Below the pieces are notes generated by a model, which ran no database searches, was not told the origin of the DNA, and saw only the letters and a program-made list of their open reading frames with translations. 64,000 nt of DNA from Setaria digitata (lineage: Eukaryota; Nematoda; Chromadorea; Rhabditida; Setariidae): contig RCAB01000001.1 of assembly GCA_003640385.1 (NCBI GenBank), positions 682,001 through 746,000 on the forward strand, in the 5' to 3' direction. Numbering within the stretch: the first letter of the stretch is position 1; every line of letters starts with the position of its first letter. Below are positions 13,445 through 27,223 of the stretch, in pieces. Both the position numbers and the translations under genes were made by a program.

Positions 13445-16435
13445 ATAACTGCATTTGTGAGCTACTTTTTTATAGAATTCAGCTAATTATAAGGTCTTCG
13501 CAATCCCGCCTGACACTCGGTCTCAACCTCTAAATATTAAGAAGGTGAGCAAAGTCTCAGGTGTCATTGCGAAAGTTACCGAACACCATTGCTTCCCTAC
13601 CATTACCTACATACTCCATATGGTTTGTTCATTTCTTTCACTTGTTTCTATTCAGGTGGCTTCGAATAGGTGCCGTTATTGTTCATAAATCTTTTTCCTG
13701 CTGAAAGTTTGTGCTGTATAAGTATTGGTTCCTATGACTCATGCATGACTACTTTTAGTCTAACCAAAATCTGAGTTAAAGTATGTTACTGGTATGACTC
13801 TGAGACTTATCTGTTTGAACTTAGTTTAGTAATGATGTATTTTTATCTGTTTTAGTTCCATTGTCATAGGAGGTGCACTGCAATGTGTCGAAATATCGAT
13901 CTTTCAACAACGACAATTTGATACGTTTATGGAGGTAACAGTAAAAATAAGTCTTGAAAGTTAACAGTGAATTAATATCTTTTAAAATACTTGGATTTTT
14001 TGAAAATTGGGATGTAGGCAACAGGGAAATATGTCTTCACTGAAGTTTTTATTATTATTTTTGAATCTGTTTAGCAGTCACAGTTAAACGGAAAAAAAAA
14101 GTTAGGTTCATCTTTGTCATTGGGAGTATTTTCTCATCTCAGATACTAACAGGATATTCTTTTTCTTCGTCAGCATTGAAATAAAAGTTTGTATAGGACT
14201 ATTGAGCTTCAACCTAGTGTGATTTGTATAGACCATGTAGAAGTGTCTTTTTATTGAACAAAATAAGTTTGTTGAAGTAATCCTGAATCGAATGCTTTTG
14301 TTCAGTCGAAACATGTGGATCACAGAGGAGAAGGACCAGGACCACTTTTTGTCCTTCCTTAATAATCAGTAGGATCTGTAGAGTACTCTACTAATCAACT
14401 AATTCTTGGATCGAAAGATTCATTTTGCTTGCTTTTTGGCTAGTTGTGCATGCATTGTTAATAGGCCTCACTTTTTCCATCTACCATTTTCCTACACTGC
14501 ACCATTGAAAATGTTCAGTAAAATAGAAATCTTTTATTCGTTAGCTTCTTCCCTCTCTTTTCATTCCTTCATGTGCTGCTTTATTTCACAGTTTAGTTGT
14601 TTGATGTCTCGCAGTTATGTATAAAATTTCGAAATTATCGTTCAGAGCGACTGAGTAAATTTCAGGAATTTAATTTAATGCATTCGTAGCAGATCATGAG
14701 GGTGAAGAATGCAAAATCTTTTTAATTGTCATTTTCGTAATTCGAATCTGTTAGAATAAAAACAGGTTGCATTTTGTCAAACCACATTTTTCAATCTCCT
14801 TTGCTGACTAATACTAATTTTCGAGATTCTGTGTCGTTCTTTTTCTGAATTGTTAGTCTGAAAGTTATTTCAGAGAGATAATTTACAGGAGCACTTAAAA
14901 AATCAAAAAGTTGGTTAGGTTCTATTTGGAAATGCTGGTATTCAAATATCTAAATATGAAAAGAATTGAGAAGGGAATATAGGATATAATATACTAATGA
15001 AGCGGTGGAACTTTCAAATAAAATTTGAATATCAGAAATGATTGCTGTACACGAACATATTTCTTTAAAGCTTTAAAGCGTTTATAAAGTTTCGTTGTCA
15101 TGTAAAGTGCAGCTTCATGACGAAACATTGGGAATATATGGGATTAAAACGTTAAAAATAAAATTGAAAACTCCATCTGGTCATTCTTTCATCCAAGAAC
15201 TCATCATATGTGAGGGTCATCCAGTTCTCAGGCTGTCTGGTTAGCACTGCGCAAGGCTGCTAATTGGTTAATCCGATTTTAAAAAAATCTATTTTCATGT
15301 GGAAAAATAAAATTGCCACATATTTTCGGATCACGTTTGGGATGGCCTCCCGTATACTTGTCCAAAATTCATGCATCATGACTAAAACATCAGTGAGAAA
15401 CGAACCAAGGAAAAAGAATTTGCTCATACGTCGTGATAAATTCTTGAATAAAAACCCACATCCGCAACATTATCGCTTTCGAAGAAAAGTTGCGAGCTCT
15501 GTTATTGAGAAACTCATAGGTGTATTCAAGGTTAAAAGTTTAGATGCCTTGGCGGCACTCCGTTAATTGCATTTTTATCCAGAGTGTTAGAGCTAATGAT
15601 CAACCTTGTTTGAAACTGAATGACATAACCGGCACCTTCCATAAATTATTAAAATTGGACCATCATCCTTTATTTTGAACTTGAAAACCTCTGCAGAGTC
15701 TCACTATGGAACAAGCCATACTAATAGGGGAACTACTTAATAAGTCGGTGAAGCAATAGCGGTGAATGGCGTCTTGGGAAGCAGAATGTGCACCGTTCAG
15801 GAATCTAAATTTTTCTGTTTATTTCGGAAGTTCTTTTGCAACAAACACCTTATAGACTTTAAGGCTCCTAATCTACCCGTATCAGGTCTCCCGATGTCAT
15901 AAGAAGTCTTTTATAATCCCTCTTCTGTTTATTAATTTTAAGCCTAAGCCAATTCAAAGAATGTCGTCAGAAAGCGGTTCACAGACCATTCATTACTTTC
16001 AGCCTCATCACAATACTACGGTAGTGATCGTAGCTTTAATGAACATATCAGCAACACTCATTATTTTCAAATTCAGCTTAAAGCCTTGCTGTACACCACT
16101 CTTATAGCTGTTTGCAGTAGTTTCCAGCTCCGCTTATCAGTAACCAGAATAGCACCGGCACAGCAAAAACACCTGCAACAATCCTTTAAAAGTTCTACTT
16201 AATTTGGTATCATTGAGACAAATAGTCACATACTGACTCTGATCATCGTAGCAAACATATTTTTTATCTGGTTGTAAGAAAAACGATGGTAGAAGACGGC
16301 TTTCCGTGTTTTTGTGTAACGGATAACGTAGTTGTCCTTCATCAAGAGAGTGGTTTCGGTCAGTTGTTGATTGGTCTGGTCGTTTATCGCTTGACTATAA
16401 GGCTCCACTCGCAAAACAGATGAATTCGTTTGGAA

Positions 16436-19400
16436 ATGGCAACAAAGAGGAAGAAGAAGAGTAATAAGAAGAATGACTGGTGAGATCATAAAAGTACTAA
16501 ACGTTGTGTCACTGCAAATTAAGTCCACGCCAGACCGAAGGTTTATTCATTCATTGTTGCATTAATCATTTCGCATTTACAAATTAGTAATAATTAGGTC
16601 CGGAGATGAAGATGTTGAAGTACCGGAGCTGAAACTGTCATCTGAATCTGGAGTTGATGATAATGGTAGCGATGAAGAATCGGCGGTACCAACCTATGGA
16701 AAGGGGAAGAGTGGGGTATTCAACATGCTTGTTAACGTACGTTGTGTTTCTATTATTTAAGCCAATTTTTTTTTTTTTTTTTGTTCAACAGCGTCCAGTG
16801 TTTCATTTATTAACATGTATAAGAAATATGCTTGCATTTTTAGGATGATTCTGATGGTGACGATGTGGAGAAGGAGGGAAGTGAGAGTGGAAATTCTGAC
16901 TTACCAGAAAAAGTTGAGGAAAACAAGCAGCGGAAGGAGAAGATAAACATGAGGAATAAATCTGATGAAGCGAAAAGAAACTCTAAAGGACAAACAGCGA
17001 TAAAAATAAAAGAAGAGGGAAAAGGAAAGGGAAAGAAAGGCAAGAAGGTGGTTTTCGTTGAATTGAGTGTATGATTCATTTTATTAATATATTTTTATAT
17101 AGTTGGTTGCATATCATAGTTTTTATTTTCTAGAATTTGAAAGAAGATGAGGATTTGGATGCATTATTGGCAGATCTTGAAAAACCGATAGAGAAAGTAT
17201 CGAAAGAAAAAAAGAAGAAAGGAGCAGCTTCTGGCATGGCTTGTGTAGCAGAAGTGCAAGCTACCGAAGATTTTAAAAATATCTCAGGTGGATTATCTGA
17301 TCTGTCAAATTAATGGCACGTTGTGCTAACCGTTCAAGTTGCTATATTTCAATTAGCGTGGTTTTTGAGCATAAAATTATGGTGCGGTCTCGATAAATTT
17401 TAAAAGATTGCTTCAGTTAATGCTGCCAAAGATAGAGAAACAGTTGCTGTAGCAGCTGATGCTGGGGATGTTGTGGCCAAAAAAAAAGATAAAAAGAAAA
17501 AGAAAAAAGGCACAGTAGAAAATGAAAAACCCGGAGAGTTCGAATCAGTTCCTGAGGTGGATGCTTTTTTAGTGGAAAATCAAGAGGTCAGTCTGTTAAT
17601 TTGTCCAGCTGGAATGTAATTAATTGTTTTAAGAAATCTAGTTTTTTTTTCTTGATGAATTTTAATGAAATTTTGAAATTTTTCAGATTGGAGATTTTTT
17701 TAAAATAATTTTCTTTAAGGCAAGCGATAACAGGAGTGAAGCAGTAGAAAAAAAGAAAAAAAAGAAGGGTGATGCAAAGAAAGAAGGAGATAAAAAGGAA
17801 ACGAAAAAGAAAAAGCATGTAAGCTTAACCTTCTGAAGAATGTTTCAATAGCTCTACAAGAGAAATAAAAGTTTTGTTTTCAGTTTAATGTCGGTTTTTG
17901 CTACCTCACTTAGAGCATTGGTACTGTCGCAGAATTTTCGCGGAGAGAAGTTGTACTTAGGGCGCAGTTCTCATTCGTAAATGAAGTAACAAGTTTTCAG
18001 GTCGATTTGATTAAGGAAATATTACGGAAAAGACAAGAGGAAGAAGAAAAAATATTAAAGGAACAGAAAGAGGAAGAAGAAAGGTTGATTGCACAACAGA
18101 TAGCGAAGGAAGAAGAAGTGAGTTTTGCAGTTTTTCTTCGTTCCCACATGGTTATCCATGGTGTTTTCACAAGGATAGATATATTTTTTTGGTTGAACTT
18201 TCAAATTGTTGCTTTTCACTCAGGAACGTCTAGCAAGAGAAAAGAAAGAACGTGAAAAACAAAAGAAGAAGGAACGTGATGATAAGTTGAAAGCAGAAGG
18301 GAAATATTTGACGCCAGCGCAGAAGGAAAAGCTCAGAAGACAGCAAGCGTTGTTGGCTAATTCAAGTATGGCTTTTCAGTTAATCAAATGAAATGTTGGA
18401 TATGTGTCAATATGATAAACTGTAATGTTAGCTCATGCTTCATATTTCCAGATATCATACTTCCAATTGCATTGAGACGGGAAAATGATGAGGCACCAGG
18501 GAAGCGCCCTGTGTATGGAAAGAAAAAACCAAAAAAAGAACTGAAACAAGATGAAAAAGGTTTTTCTTTTGCAGTCTTTTTTCCAAATAAAAATTCACAT
18601 TTTAAATGAAGTTGGTGCTTGGAATGTGTACTTGATTAACTTCTCTAATTTTCTTTTAGAATCTATCCAAGAAAATGCCCAGCCACTTCCATCCGCTGAG
18701 CTAGAATCCTGTGCAGAATATCCTGAGTTGGTGAAACCACCTGTTAAAGAAATACTTAATTCATGGGATACGATGGATGAAGTTATTGATGACTGGGAAA
18801 ATATGGATGACGAGGATCAAGAAAAAATGACATCATGTGTGGAAGAACAAGTTATGCAAGTAAACACTTCTATAAAAGATGAGGTTTGTATGGTCTGAAA
18901 ATTTTTCTATTTTGCCAAAATTATGAATTTGATCATATCTCTTGTCTGTGATTTTTAAGGATGGTTTCTTTGTAGTATGAGGCAGAGCATTTCATTGATG
19001 AAGGAGAAGGCTCTGAATTATCAGAAGAATCAGACGAGGAAGATGAAGAAGTCAGCGATGATGAGCAAGAAAGTCGGGAGAGCAAAGAACAACTGAAGGA
19101 AAAAGTTCGAGCACGTTTAAAGGTCGTGCTTTTCTTCTCCTGCCTCATATTGTTCATTGATTTTGTTCCACGTGCTAGAACTTTGTTTTAGAAACGACGT
19201 GAACAAGCTGAAGCTAAACGTTCAACAAATAACCTACGGTCACCGGTCATTTGTGTGCTTGGACACGTCGATACGGGGAAAACGAAAATGTTGGATACGG
19301 TACTTTCATCTTATTTCATTTTTTTTTTTTCCTTTCATTGTAATATTGAGTTCGACTTCGTTCTTTTATTGATTGCACGATTTCTGTATATTTGACATGT

Positions 19401-19635
19401 CCTATTTTCTTTTTTGATAGATACGACGCACAAATGTACAAGACGGTGAAGCTGGTGGAATAACGCAGCAAATCGGTGCTACGCAAGTGCCAGCCGCTGC
19501 AATTGTGGAACGTACGAAAATGGTTCGAGATGTAAGTGACTAGTGCAGATCTTGTGACTTATAATTGAAATTATTTTCCTTTTTATTATTTCTCGATTCA
19601 GTCTTATACTTTATATGTATTCATATATGTATGTG

Positions 19636-19674
<39 letters not shown>

Positions 19675-22600
19675 CAGTTTGTAGGAAGCGAAATGAAAAT
19701 CCCTGGGCTCTTGATAATTGATACGCCTGGCCATGAAAGTTTTTCGTAAGTTTTTGTAGTTCTAGTTTTTAGAAGAAAAGTTTTGGTAGTAATGAATGTC
19801 GCGCAAACATTTTATTACGCTGTAGTGGTCCATGAGACAGAAGGCATATAGGAGTTATATCCGTGATTAATCAACTATCAGGTAATATGACATGGTAATA
19901 AAATCTATAATTTTATTGTGTTACAAGGATTTAATATTACCTGTGTGTGTGTATGTTTTTTTTTAGTTATTTTGAAATCCTTTACTGGGCTGGATTTTTA
20001 TACTTCATAATGTAATGGTTGGTTGTAAATCCCTTATATTTGGAGATTAAATGATTGTATACATTATACAGTATGTCAACGGAAACATAATCCAAAAAAG
20101 TAGTAAGGCTGTGCTATGCGAACTGTTTAAAAAAGAAGTGATATGAAGTATATTTTTTATAAAATTAAGACGTGAGCATTAATGACGTTATATTTTATCG
20201 TATTGTCTATTTTAATGCTTTGCAGGAATTTGAGGTCTCGTGGTTCTTCGTTATGTGATTATGCAATCTTAGTTGTTGATCTTATGCATGGGCTTGAACA
20301 ACAGACACTTGAGTCATTTAATATGCTAAGGAAAAGAGAAACTCCATTTGTTATAGCGTTGAATAAAGTAACTTTTCGTTATATTTCTACTTTTCCCGTA
20401 AATTTTTTGTTTGTTCTTCCGGTTTATTTCAAAATTTATTTCAGACCTTTGTAACTTAAAATTTTCAGATCGATCGTTTATACGACTATGAATCGAATCC
20501 ACGAAAAGACATCTATCAACATTTAAAGTCGCAAGCAATCAATACCCAGCTTCAGTTTAAAGAACTTAAAGACAAAGTTGTACTGCAATTCGCTGAACAG
20601 GTACTGTGTGTATGTGCGTGTGTCAAGAAACTAATTTTAAATAGAAATTAGTCACAAAAAAGGACTGTTTTTGCCTGGCTATGTCAGTTTGAGAAAATAT
20701 TTTCAGGGCTAACATTTTCGAGTAACATTTCTGGGCGAAGTTGGAACACTTTGAAATTTTCAAAGAGGAATATTTCTACTTATATAATGAAGTAAGCGTG
20801 CATTATGCTTTTCTTTTTCAAGGGAGTAAATGTAGTTATGGCAAACGAAAATCCAGATCCGAACGAATATATTAGTATGGTTCCAACCTCTGCATTCCTT
20901 GGTGATGGTATTGGTAATATCATGGCACATATTGTCACTGAATCACAAAACAGGCTAGCTGAGAAGTTGGCATACTGTGAGGAACTTGATTGTACTGTCA
21001 TGGAGGTAGGAAAAATATTTTGTAATTTTTTGACGCTCTTTGTTTCTAATATATATGTGATCAGTGGATTTATAAGATTTTCGCTGAAATTTTTGAATAT
21101 TTTCTTAGGTCAAGTCGCTTCCTGGATTAGGGACTACAATTGATGTCATATTGGTAAATGGCTCGTTAAGAGTTGGTGATGTTATTGTTCTTACGGGTAC
21201 AGATGGAGCCATTATTACGCAGATTCGCGAGTTATTAATGCCGCAACCTTTGAAAGAATTGAGGGTTAAGGTATGATCATCACTTCCTGTTTGCTATTAG
21301 TTTGGTTTTTCTCTTTCCTTTTTTTTTTTTTTTTTCTTGTTCTTCTGGTTACAGCTGGTAAGATTTTCATGAGGGTAAAAGAATTTAGGATGACCTGATA
21401 AATGTGAAAATTGTCGTAATTAAAGGATTTCTTTTAGTAACAACATCACATGAATTTATAAATATTGAGGTCTTTTTAGAATGCATATGAACATTATCAA
21501 ATGATAAAAGGTGCACAGGGAGTTAAATTACTCGCAAAAAATTTGGAGAAAGCGCTCGCTGGTTTGCCGTTATTTGTTGCAAATCGGGAAGATGAATTGC
21601 TTGTTCTCAAGTATCTTTTTTTTTTTTTTTTTTAATTAATGAGTTTTACTGTTCTGTTTGTGCAATTCTTTGCTGTGCACTGAAAAAATATGTTTTGTTT
21701 TAGAGAGGATTGCGAGGCGCAGTTATCTAAGGCTCTTATGGCCATCAAGAAGAAACCTGAAGGAGTGTACGTTCAGGCCAGTACACTCGGTTCATTAGAA
21801 GCTTTGTTGGAGTTTCTGAGGGTATTGTTGAATTTTCGGCAATTTTAGCTTTAACTTGTATTTGCTTCACAGGCGGTTTTTCTTTTATGAAAAATTTTTC
21901 ATTTGAAAAAAAATTTTGTTTTCAGACCCAGAAAATACCATATTCAAATGTTAATATCGGGCCAGTACATAAAAAAGATGTGCAGAAAGCAGCCGCAATG
22001 TTAGAAAGAAAAGAAGAATACGCTTGTATTCTAGCGTTTGATGTTCGTGTAGACCGTGAAGTTGAACAGTTTGCAGCTAGTGAGGGTGTTCGAATTTTCT
22101 ATGCCGACATTATATATCATCTAGAAGATAGTTTTTTGAAATATAGGTATATAATTTTATTTTTTTAGAGACTTCAAAAAGCAGTCATTATTGTTGTGAA
22201 CGTCATATTTTTCATATCATTGAATAAACAGTTGTTTTCACTGTTGGAAGTGAACTAAAGATAAAAAGCTGATTCAAAAGATGTTTATATTTTCTAAGTT
22301 TCAGAGAAGAGTTGCGGCTAAAACGTCGACGGCAGAATGAACATTTAGCAATTTTTCCATGCAAATTGAGAATTCTTCCACAACATATATTTAATGCCCG
22401 TAATCCGATCATAATTGGGGTGTCTGTTGAAGCTGGGCAGCTCAAACGAGGGGTTCCTCTTTGTGTTCCATCGAGAGAAGTAAGTTTTCTTGAGTTTTTG
22501 AAACGCATATTTTGAATCTCAATACTCAGTTGTTGTTTTTCTTATTGATTTTATCTACGAAATTGGAAATTAAAAATGGTTGCTTTCCTCTTGATTGTCT

Positions 22601-23151
22601 GTTGTAGTCCATCTTCATCGGCACTGTATCAAGTATTGAGCGGAATCATGAACAAGTGGAAATAGCTCGTACAGGCGAAGAAGTATGCATAAAAATAGAA
22701 AACACAACCGGTGAGGCACCAAAACTTTACGGAAGACATTTCACACATCAAGATACCTTAGTTAGCCGAGTAAGTTTCTGCGCAAAAACAGTTTTCGTTT
22801 TTAACATTCCTTCAGACTTATTTCATTTCATTCTTCATTTCATTCTAGAACATTTCAAAAAACTTGTTTACTTCAGAGAATTGTCTATTTAATCGCGTTG
22901 GTCGGTGATGCTAATTATCAATTGATGGATAACAATTTGTACAAATTTCATATCCTAGCTCTTAGAAAGTTGTGTTGAAAGCTATGGAAGTTGAGTAAAT
23001 TTTTCCATGTTTATAGCCGCGGAGAAACTCATTTAAATTTCAGATAACACGTGAGACGATAGATGTTTGCAAAACACATTTTCGAAACGATTTATCAAAA
23101 GCCGATTGGCAGTTAGTTGTTCAGCTGAAGAAAGTTCTTGATATAATATAA
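16436..23151 (+). CDS. EIF5B: Eukaryotic translation initiation factor 5B (complete, multi-exon)
   Basis: A translational GTPase that joins the 60S subunit to the initiation complex. Exon 1 (16436-16479) encodes [14 protein letters not shown] plus TG, and the W codon is completed across the intron by exon 2 (16598-16736), which fixes the start. Further exons: 16844-17047, 17134-17287, 17417-17586, 17720-17818, 18001-18117, 18224-18365, 18452-18559, 18660-18883, 18976 on. The N-terminal half is a Lys/Glu-rich charged region ending in [13 protein letters not shown]. The GTPase domain follows: G1 GHVDTGKTK (about 19260), switch [16 protein letters not shown] (about 19450), G3 DTPGHESF (about 19722), G4 NKID across an intron (20362/20469). 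Domain II, the [23 protein letters not shown] domain III region (about 21767-21822), [15 protein letters not shown] segment and domain IV with a C-terminal [15 protein letters not shown] follow. The stop is TAA at 23149. All key motifs are intact. Confidence 0.97.
19640..19665. repeat. TA microsatellite plus T-tract in eIF5B intron
   Basis: A pure TA run followed by poly-T forms the polypyrimidine side of the acceptor before the exon beginning [10 protein letters not shown]. Length variation here could affect splice strength. Confidence 0.85.
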
Positions 23152-25988
23152 TTGTTGTTTTTATTTACTGAACTGAAGTGTATCATAGTGGATCCAGTAA
23201 TAGTTTTTTGAATTTTCTGTTTGCAGTTTTTTACATTGTTTCTGAGTTTATCCTTCACGTCATCTGTTATGTGCGGCAACTTGTTTTAGCCGATAACTTT
23301 TAAGGGGTAATAAATTATTCTTGGATGTGTTCAGTGTTCAGATTCTTAAGATGAATTAAAATTGATAGAAGTATCGCTGATACAGGACGTGATGAAAATA
23401 AGTTCTTTATAAGTATAGAAAGATTATTTTCTGCCATACACCAATATGAATTCCAGTGCAAGTTGTTCTTACTTATCTCTTCAGTCTCGAAAGTGAACAG
23501 GAGTTAAATTTGGCGGGAGAGGGTAGGGACGGCAGTGAAACAACCAGCTATCGGGTATATGTGATTGTTGTTGGATTTAATTATTTTTGTGAGTGTGTAG
23601 TTTGAGTTTTTTGGTTGGTTCACAGTGTTCGATCTGTCTTGCAGTTCTCAAGGTGACACTGGTCAGAAATCGGTCAACGTCACCGTTTGAAATTGGGTCA
23701 AGGAGTACTTGTGGAAGATTGCAAACTCTTCTATTTCCATCACAAAGCAGCAGGCTCTTCTCGTCTCTAAAGATCACTTTTGTAAAGTGTCGATGATTTC
23801 GTGGTTTGCGAAGCTACTTTTTTATGATGGTAAATGGTGATACACCTTATCTGTCATGTTCCTGCTAAATTCTGTAAAGAGTTAGCAAGGGCAACAATTT
23901 TTGATCACAGAAGCTTATTGCCTTTCATTTTATCAATTTACAACTTCCTTTCGGCATTATTTTTCAGTGCTTCTTAATTATTTTAGTGCTTGATAAAAAT
24001 GCTAGTTGCAATTAATTTCAAGATTAACACATTCCAAATTGTATCCTCTTTAGATAATTCCAGAAAAGAGTGGCAGACAATTTTCTCACCCTAAACGTTT
24101 CGGAATTGCGAACTGAGATATTCTGATAACAGGCGATGTGTTTTGGTATCTTCCCTACTTCTGTCCTTTTTTCAAGCAACCGTAAGAAATATTCATATTG
24201 GTTGAGTTTATCACTACGATTGCTTGTTGCAGCCGTGCTTAATTTAACACTATCTGAAATATTTTTCCAGCCTTTATGTATCAGATATTTTGAAAAGGTA
24301 ATATATTTTACACTTCAATTTTCTTTATACTTTATATAGACAATATAGAAGAACTTCGAAAGCATATCAGAGAAAACCTTCCAATTAAAAAATGCTGATC
24401 AAAAGTTAGATAAATCTCGACAAGATTGAATTTTCCATTTTGTTCAGAGAAAGTTTGCTTTGTTTTCCTACCAATATAGTATTTTTCAGAATCTATGCTA
24501 TGCAAAAGAGTGCGGAAAACTGAGAAAGATGTATGAACTTTGGCCACCATATCGTCATGCACTTTTACATCTTATCTACTGCTATTTCTTTTACTGTACT
24601 ATGAGGTAAATTGTGCATATTTCAAGTTGAGAGTTACAGGAAAGAAAGTGTTAAAATTCAATGAATTAATGTACTATCATTTTACTATATCTAGACAAAA
24701 CACTTTACTTATTCCTTACTAGATACTGTCTGTATTCAAGTGCTGATCATTCAGTTTTCGAGGATGAGAAGAAAAAAGAAACTCCACACACCCATCCGAA
24801 CTGTTTTTATTCGTTCTTGCTTTCCACCTTAATCTTCATGTTAACTTTACCTGTGCAACGTATCAATGAATTCCATTTCGCTGTGATGATCCTCAATTAT
24901 ATGCATGCACTGCTGTCAGGAGTTACTGTCACATTTATATGTATTTAAAAGTGGCATAAAAATAGTAGTGTCCGATATAATTAACCATGTGTGAGATATC
25001 GCTTCTTGATGTCAGTTGATAAATGAAGTGTTCGAGAGTAAAGGGGGATTCATTGTGCATAAGTCCCCTATTGTTTACTAGGACATTAGAATCGAAATTC
25101 TGGAAAAAAATTCGTTCCTGATTCAGAAATTATTATTGCTGTTCTAAATGCAGTCGTTAATTAACTTGCTATCTTTCCTACTATTTCATTCTTCCTCCCG
25201 TAAAAGTCCCATTTTTACTTCACTGCTCAAAATGTTCCTCATTAAACAAAGTTTGAAGATGATACAATCGTTTTCATTTGTACGGCTCCTTGCCAACGAT
25301 TCCGGATCTGGACTGTTTTTTCGAGATTAAATTAAATGGGTATGTTTTCTTTTGCAGTCTTCCTTGATAACTCAACATTGATAACGACTAGAAATTGCTA
25401 AACCCTGATAAAATATACATTTCAAGAATAACTTCGATATCACTTTGCTGTTGAGGGCATTGCACTTGGTTACCAACGAACTCATGGGAACAATAATCTC
25501 ATTGAAAAATTTTTCAAATTTATGAGAAATTTGTTAAGAAAGGGAGGTCCAAGTACTCAACATAGCAATCATTTTCTAACTTGCTTAGTTGAAGCTGGCA
25601 AATCGTGAATAAATCTGTATCACGGGGTGGTGATTATACTGTGTTGATTCATAATATTGGCACGTCGAACATTCAGTAATAATCCAGAAATGGGCTATTT
25701 TAACATTTTGCAATATAATGACCGATGGCTAATCAGTTTTCCAATTTCCGGTTTTGACAATTCACATTTACACCATTTCTGAATTCATTAATATATTTTA
25801 CCTTATCGACAAAAGACAAACTCAGAATCCAAGTTAAAGAATCAATGTGAAGTCAAAGGATTCATGGGTTATATTAGGTGCCTGACTGCCTCTCTGCATT
25901 CGAATAAGTGCAACATCAAATTAAAAATCCATATCACTCTCATCTACCGCAGCTTACTCTACTCTATTTACCTACACTGTTCACTGAC
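23152..25988. other. Intergenic DNA between convergent eIF5B and the small membrane-protein gene
   Basis: It contains the 3' flanks of two convergent genes. Only short, low-quality ORFs are present (for example 23593-23796 and 24136-24339). I see no exon, repeat or RNA gene that I can support. Confidence 0.6.
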
Positions 25989-27223
25989 TTATTTTGCAGG
26001 AGACTCGTTTGCAATTTTAGCAAGTTGTTCAGGTGTCATATCAGGACACGATTCGTAACCTCCATCCTCCTCCTCGCCACCTCCGATAGCAGCACTTCCG
26101 GCATCCTTTTTTAATGCCTTCTGAAAATATATCTTCAATCCCAGAAATCAATATGCTAAGGGACTAGAAAAATCATTTTCATATTGATTTATTTTTGCCC
26201 AATGTGGAACTTTTCCCATTTACATATTCCCTTCTCTTCAATTACTTTTTTCGCATCCAATTCTCCTTATCAAATTTCCTTCACTTCTTCAACTCATTTG
26301 AATAAGCCTGCTGTTAAGGAAGGATGATTGAAGTACCAAATTTTCCACTCTTTAACTGTTTGTAGAAAAAATGGGCCAAGAATAGGACATTAGTCGGTAC
26401 AAGTGACTGAAGAATGATTTAAGGAAAAATACCTCTTTGTTTATTTCTTGTTCGCTTGGTTTCTGAAAAGTGAAAACCTGTTTCAGATTTTAACAGTAAT
26501 GATCAATGCAACGTATTTCTGTTCGAACCTACAGTTCAAGTTCAGATGCTGTACGGAATCTCCTCCAATGTTTATAACAGATAGCAAATTAATACCTTTT
26601 CTGCAGGTGCAACCGGTTTAGGAGGTATTACTGCTGGTGTTGGCGTTGATGTTGGTACTGCATGTGCCTGAAGTGGTGGTCCACCTTTTCCTTTTCCTTC
26701 TCCTCCTCCTCTGCCTACTTCAGCTTCAGCCTTTTTTGAGGCTGAAAATTTGCCCATTTATTTCTGGCTCTCAATTCAACTACTCTCAATACCTCTTGTG
26801 ATTCGGCTCCCTATTTAATCATCCATCTCCAGCCAGTGTTCTACTGCTTATCCCCTTTCTAAGTAGTTCAGGAAGAGTCATAGACTGCCAGTTTAATCGA
26901 CCCTTTCTGTTTTTGCCTCTTTAATTATCTAGTTACTTTAACGGTGTAGCAGTTTAAAGTAGTACATGTAGAAAAATAAGATTATACATCACTGCAAATT
27001 AATTAGATTAAATTCAGAGTCTAATCTATTCTGAACTCTCAAATCGGTCCACGCAGTTTGTCCTTTGGATGGATTACAAAAAAGACGTTCGATATTCAAA
27101 GTATATCCGGAATTTTAAAATCAAAACCTATCAAAAGAACTTACAGCAACCAATAATAATTAATGCGAACATAAAGATAGGGACTGTTGGAAGGATGTAT
27201 GCGATCGTCATCAGCGTTAGCAT
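25989..27223 (-). CDS. Small single-pass membrane protein, about 128 residues, four exons, unidentified
   Basis: Exons on the minus strand: 27145-27223, 26596-26741, 26433-26462 (only 30 nt) and 25989-26120; all phases agree. The first exon encodes a hydrophobic segment (MLTLMTIAYILPTVPIFMF then ALIIIGC), a signal anchor or signal peptide with a lipobox-like end. Splicing completes SSKKAEAEVGRGGGEG, followed by a Gly/Pro-rich linker (PPLQAHAVPT, PPKPVAPAEK), KPSEQEINKE, and an acidic Gly-rich stretch leading to a compact C terminus ESCPDMTPEQLAKIANES. The C-terminal block looks conserved-protein-like but I do not know its family. A TTTTGTAG acceptor lies 6 bases before the ATG, so the mRNA may be trans-spliced. 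An alternative ATG at 26757 inside intron 1 (MGKFSASKK) is considered less likely. Confidence 0.72.

Larger units (their letters stand above)
5636..16435. other. Gene-poor 10.8 kb interval between PI4KA and eIF5B
   Basis: I could not assemble a gene here. It contains PI4KA 3' flanking DNA (5636 onward), a stretch of slightly higher GC with many short ORFs (6.4-8.1 kb), a histidine/CAT-rich low-complexity patch (9.4-9.6 kb), a CT microsatellite (about 10858-10880) and A/T homopolymer runs. Weak coding-like open segments occur on the minus strand at 10441-10770, around 11280-11405 and 13000-13296, without recognisable domains. Some of it must be promoter and 5' UTR of eIF5B. Confidence 0.6.

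Noticed and set aside
26572..26757. MGKFSASKK start as an N-myristoylated protein
   Set aside because: The Ser/Thr expected at position 6 is Ala, and an in-phase hydrophobic first exon with better context exists upstream; kept only as an alternative start.
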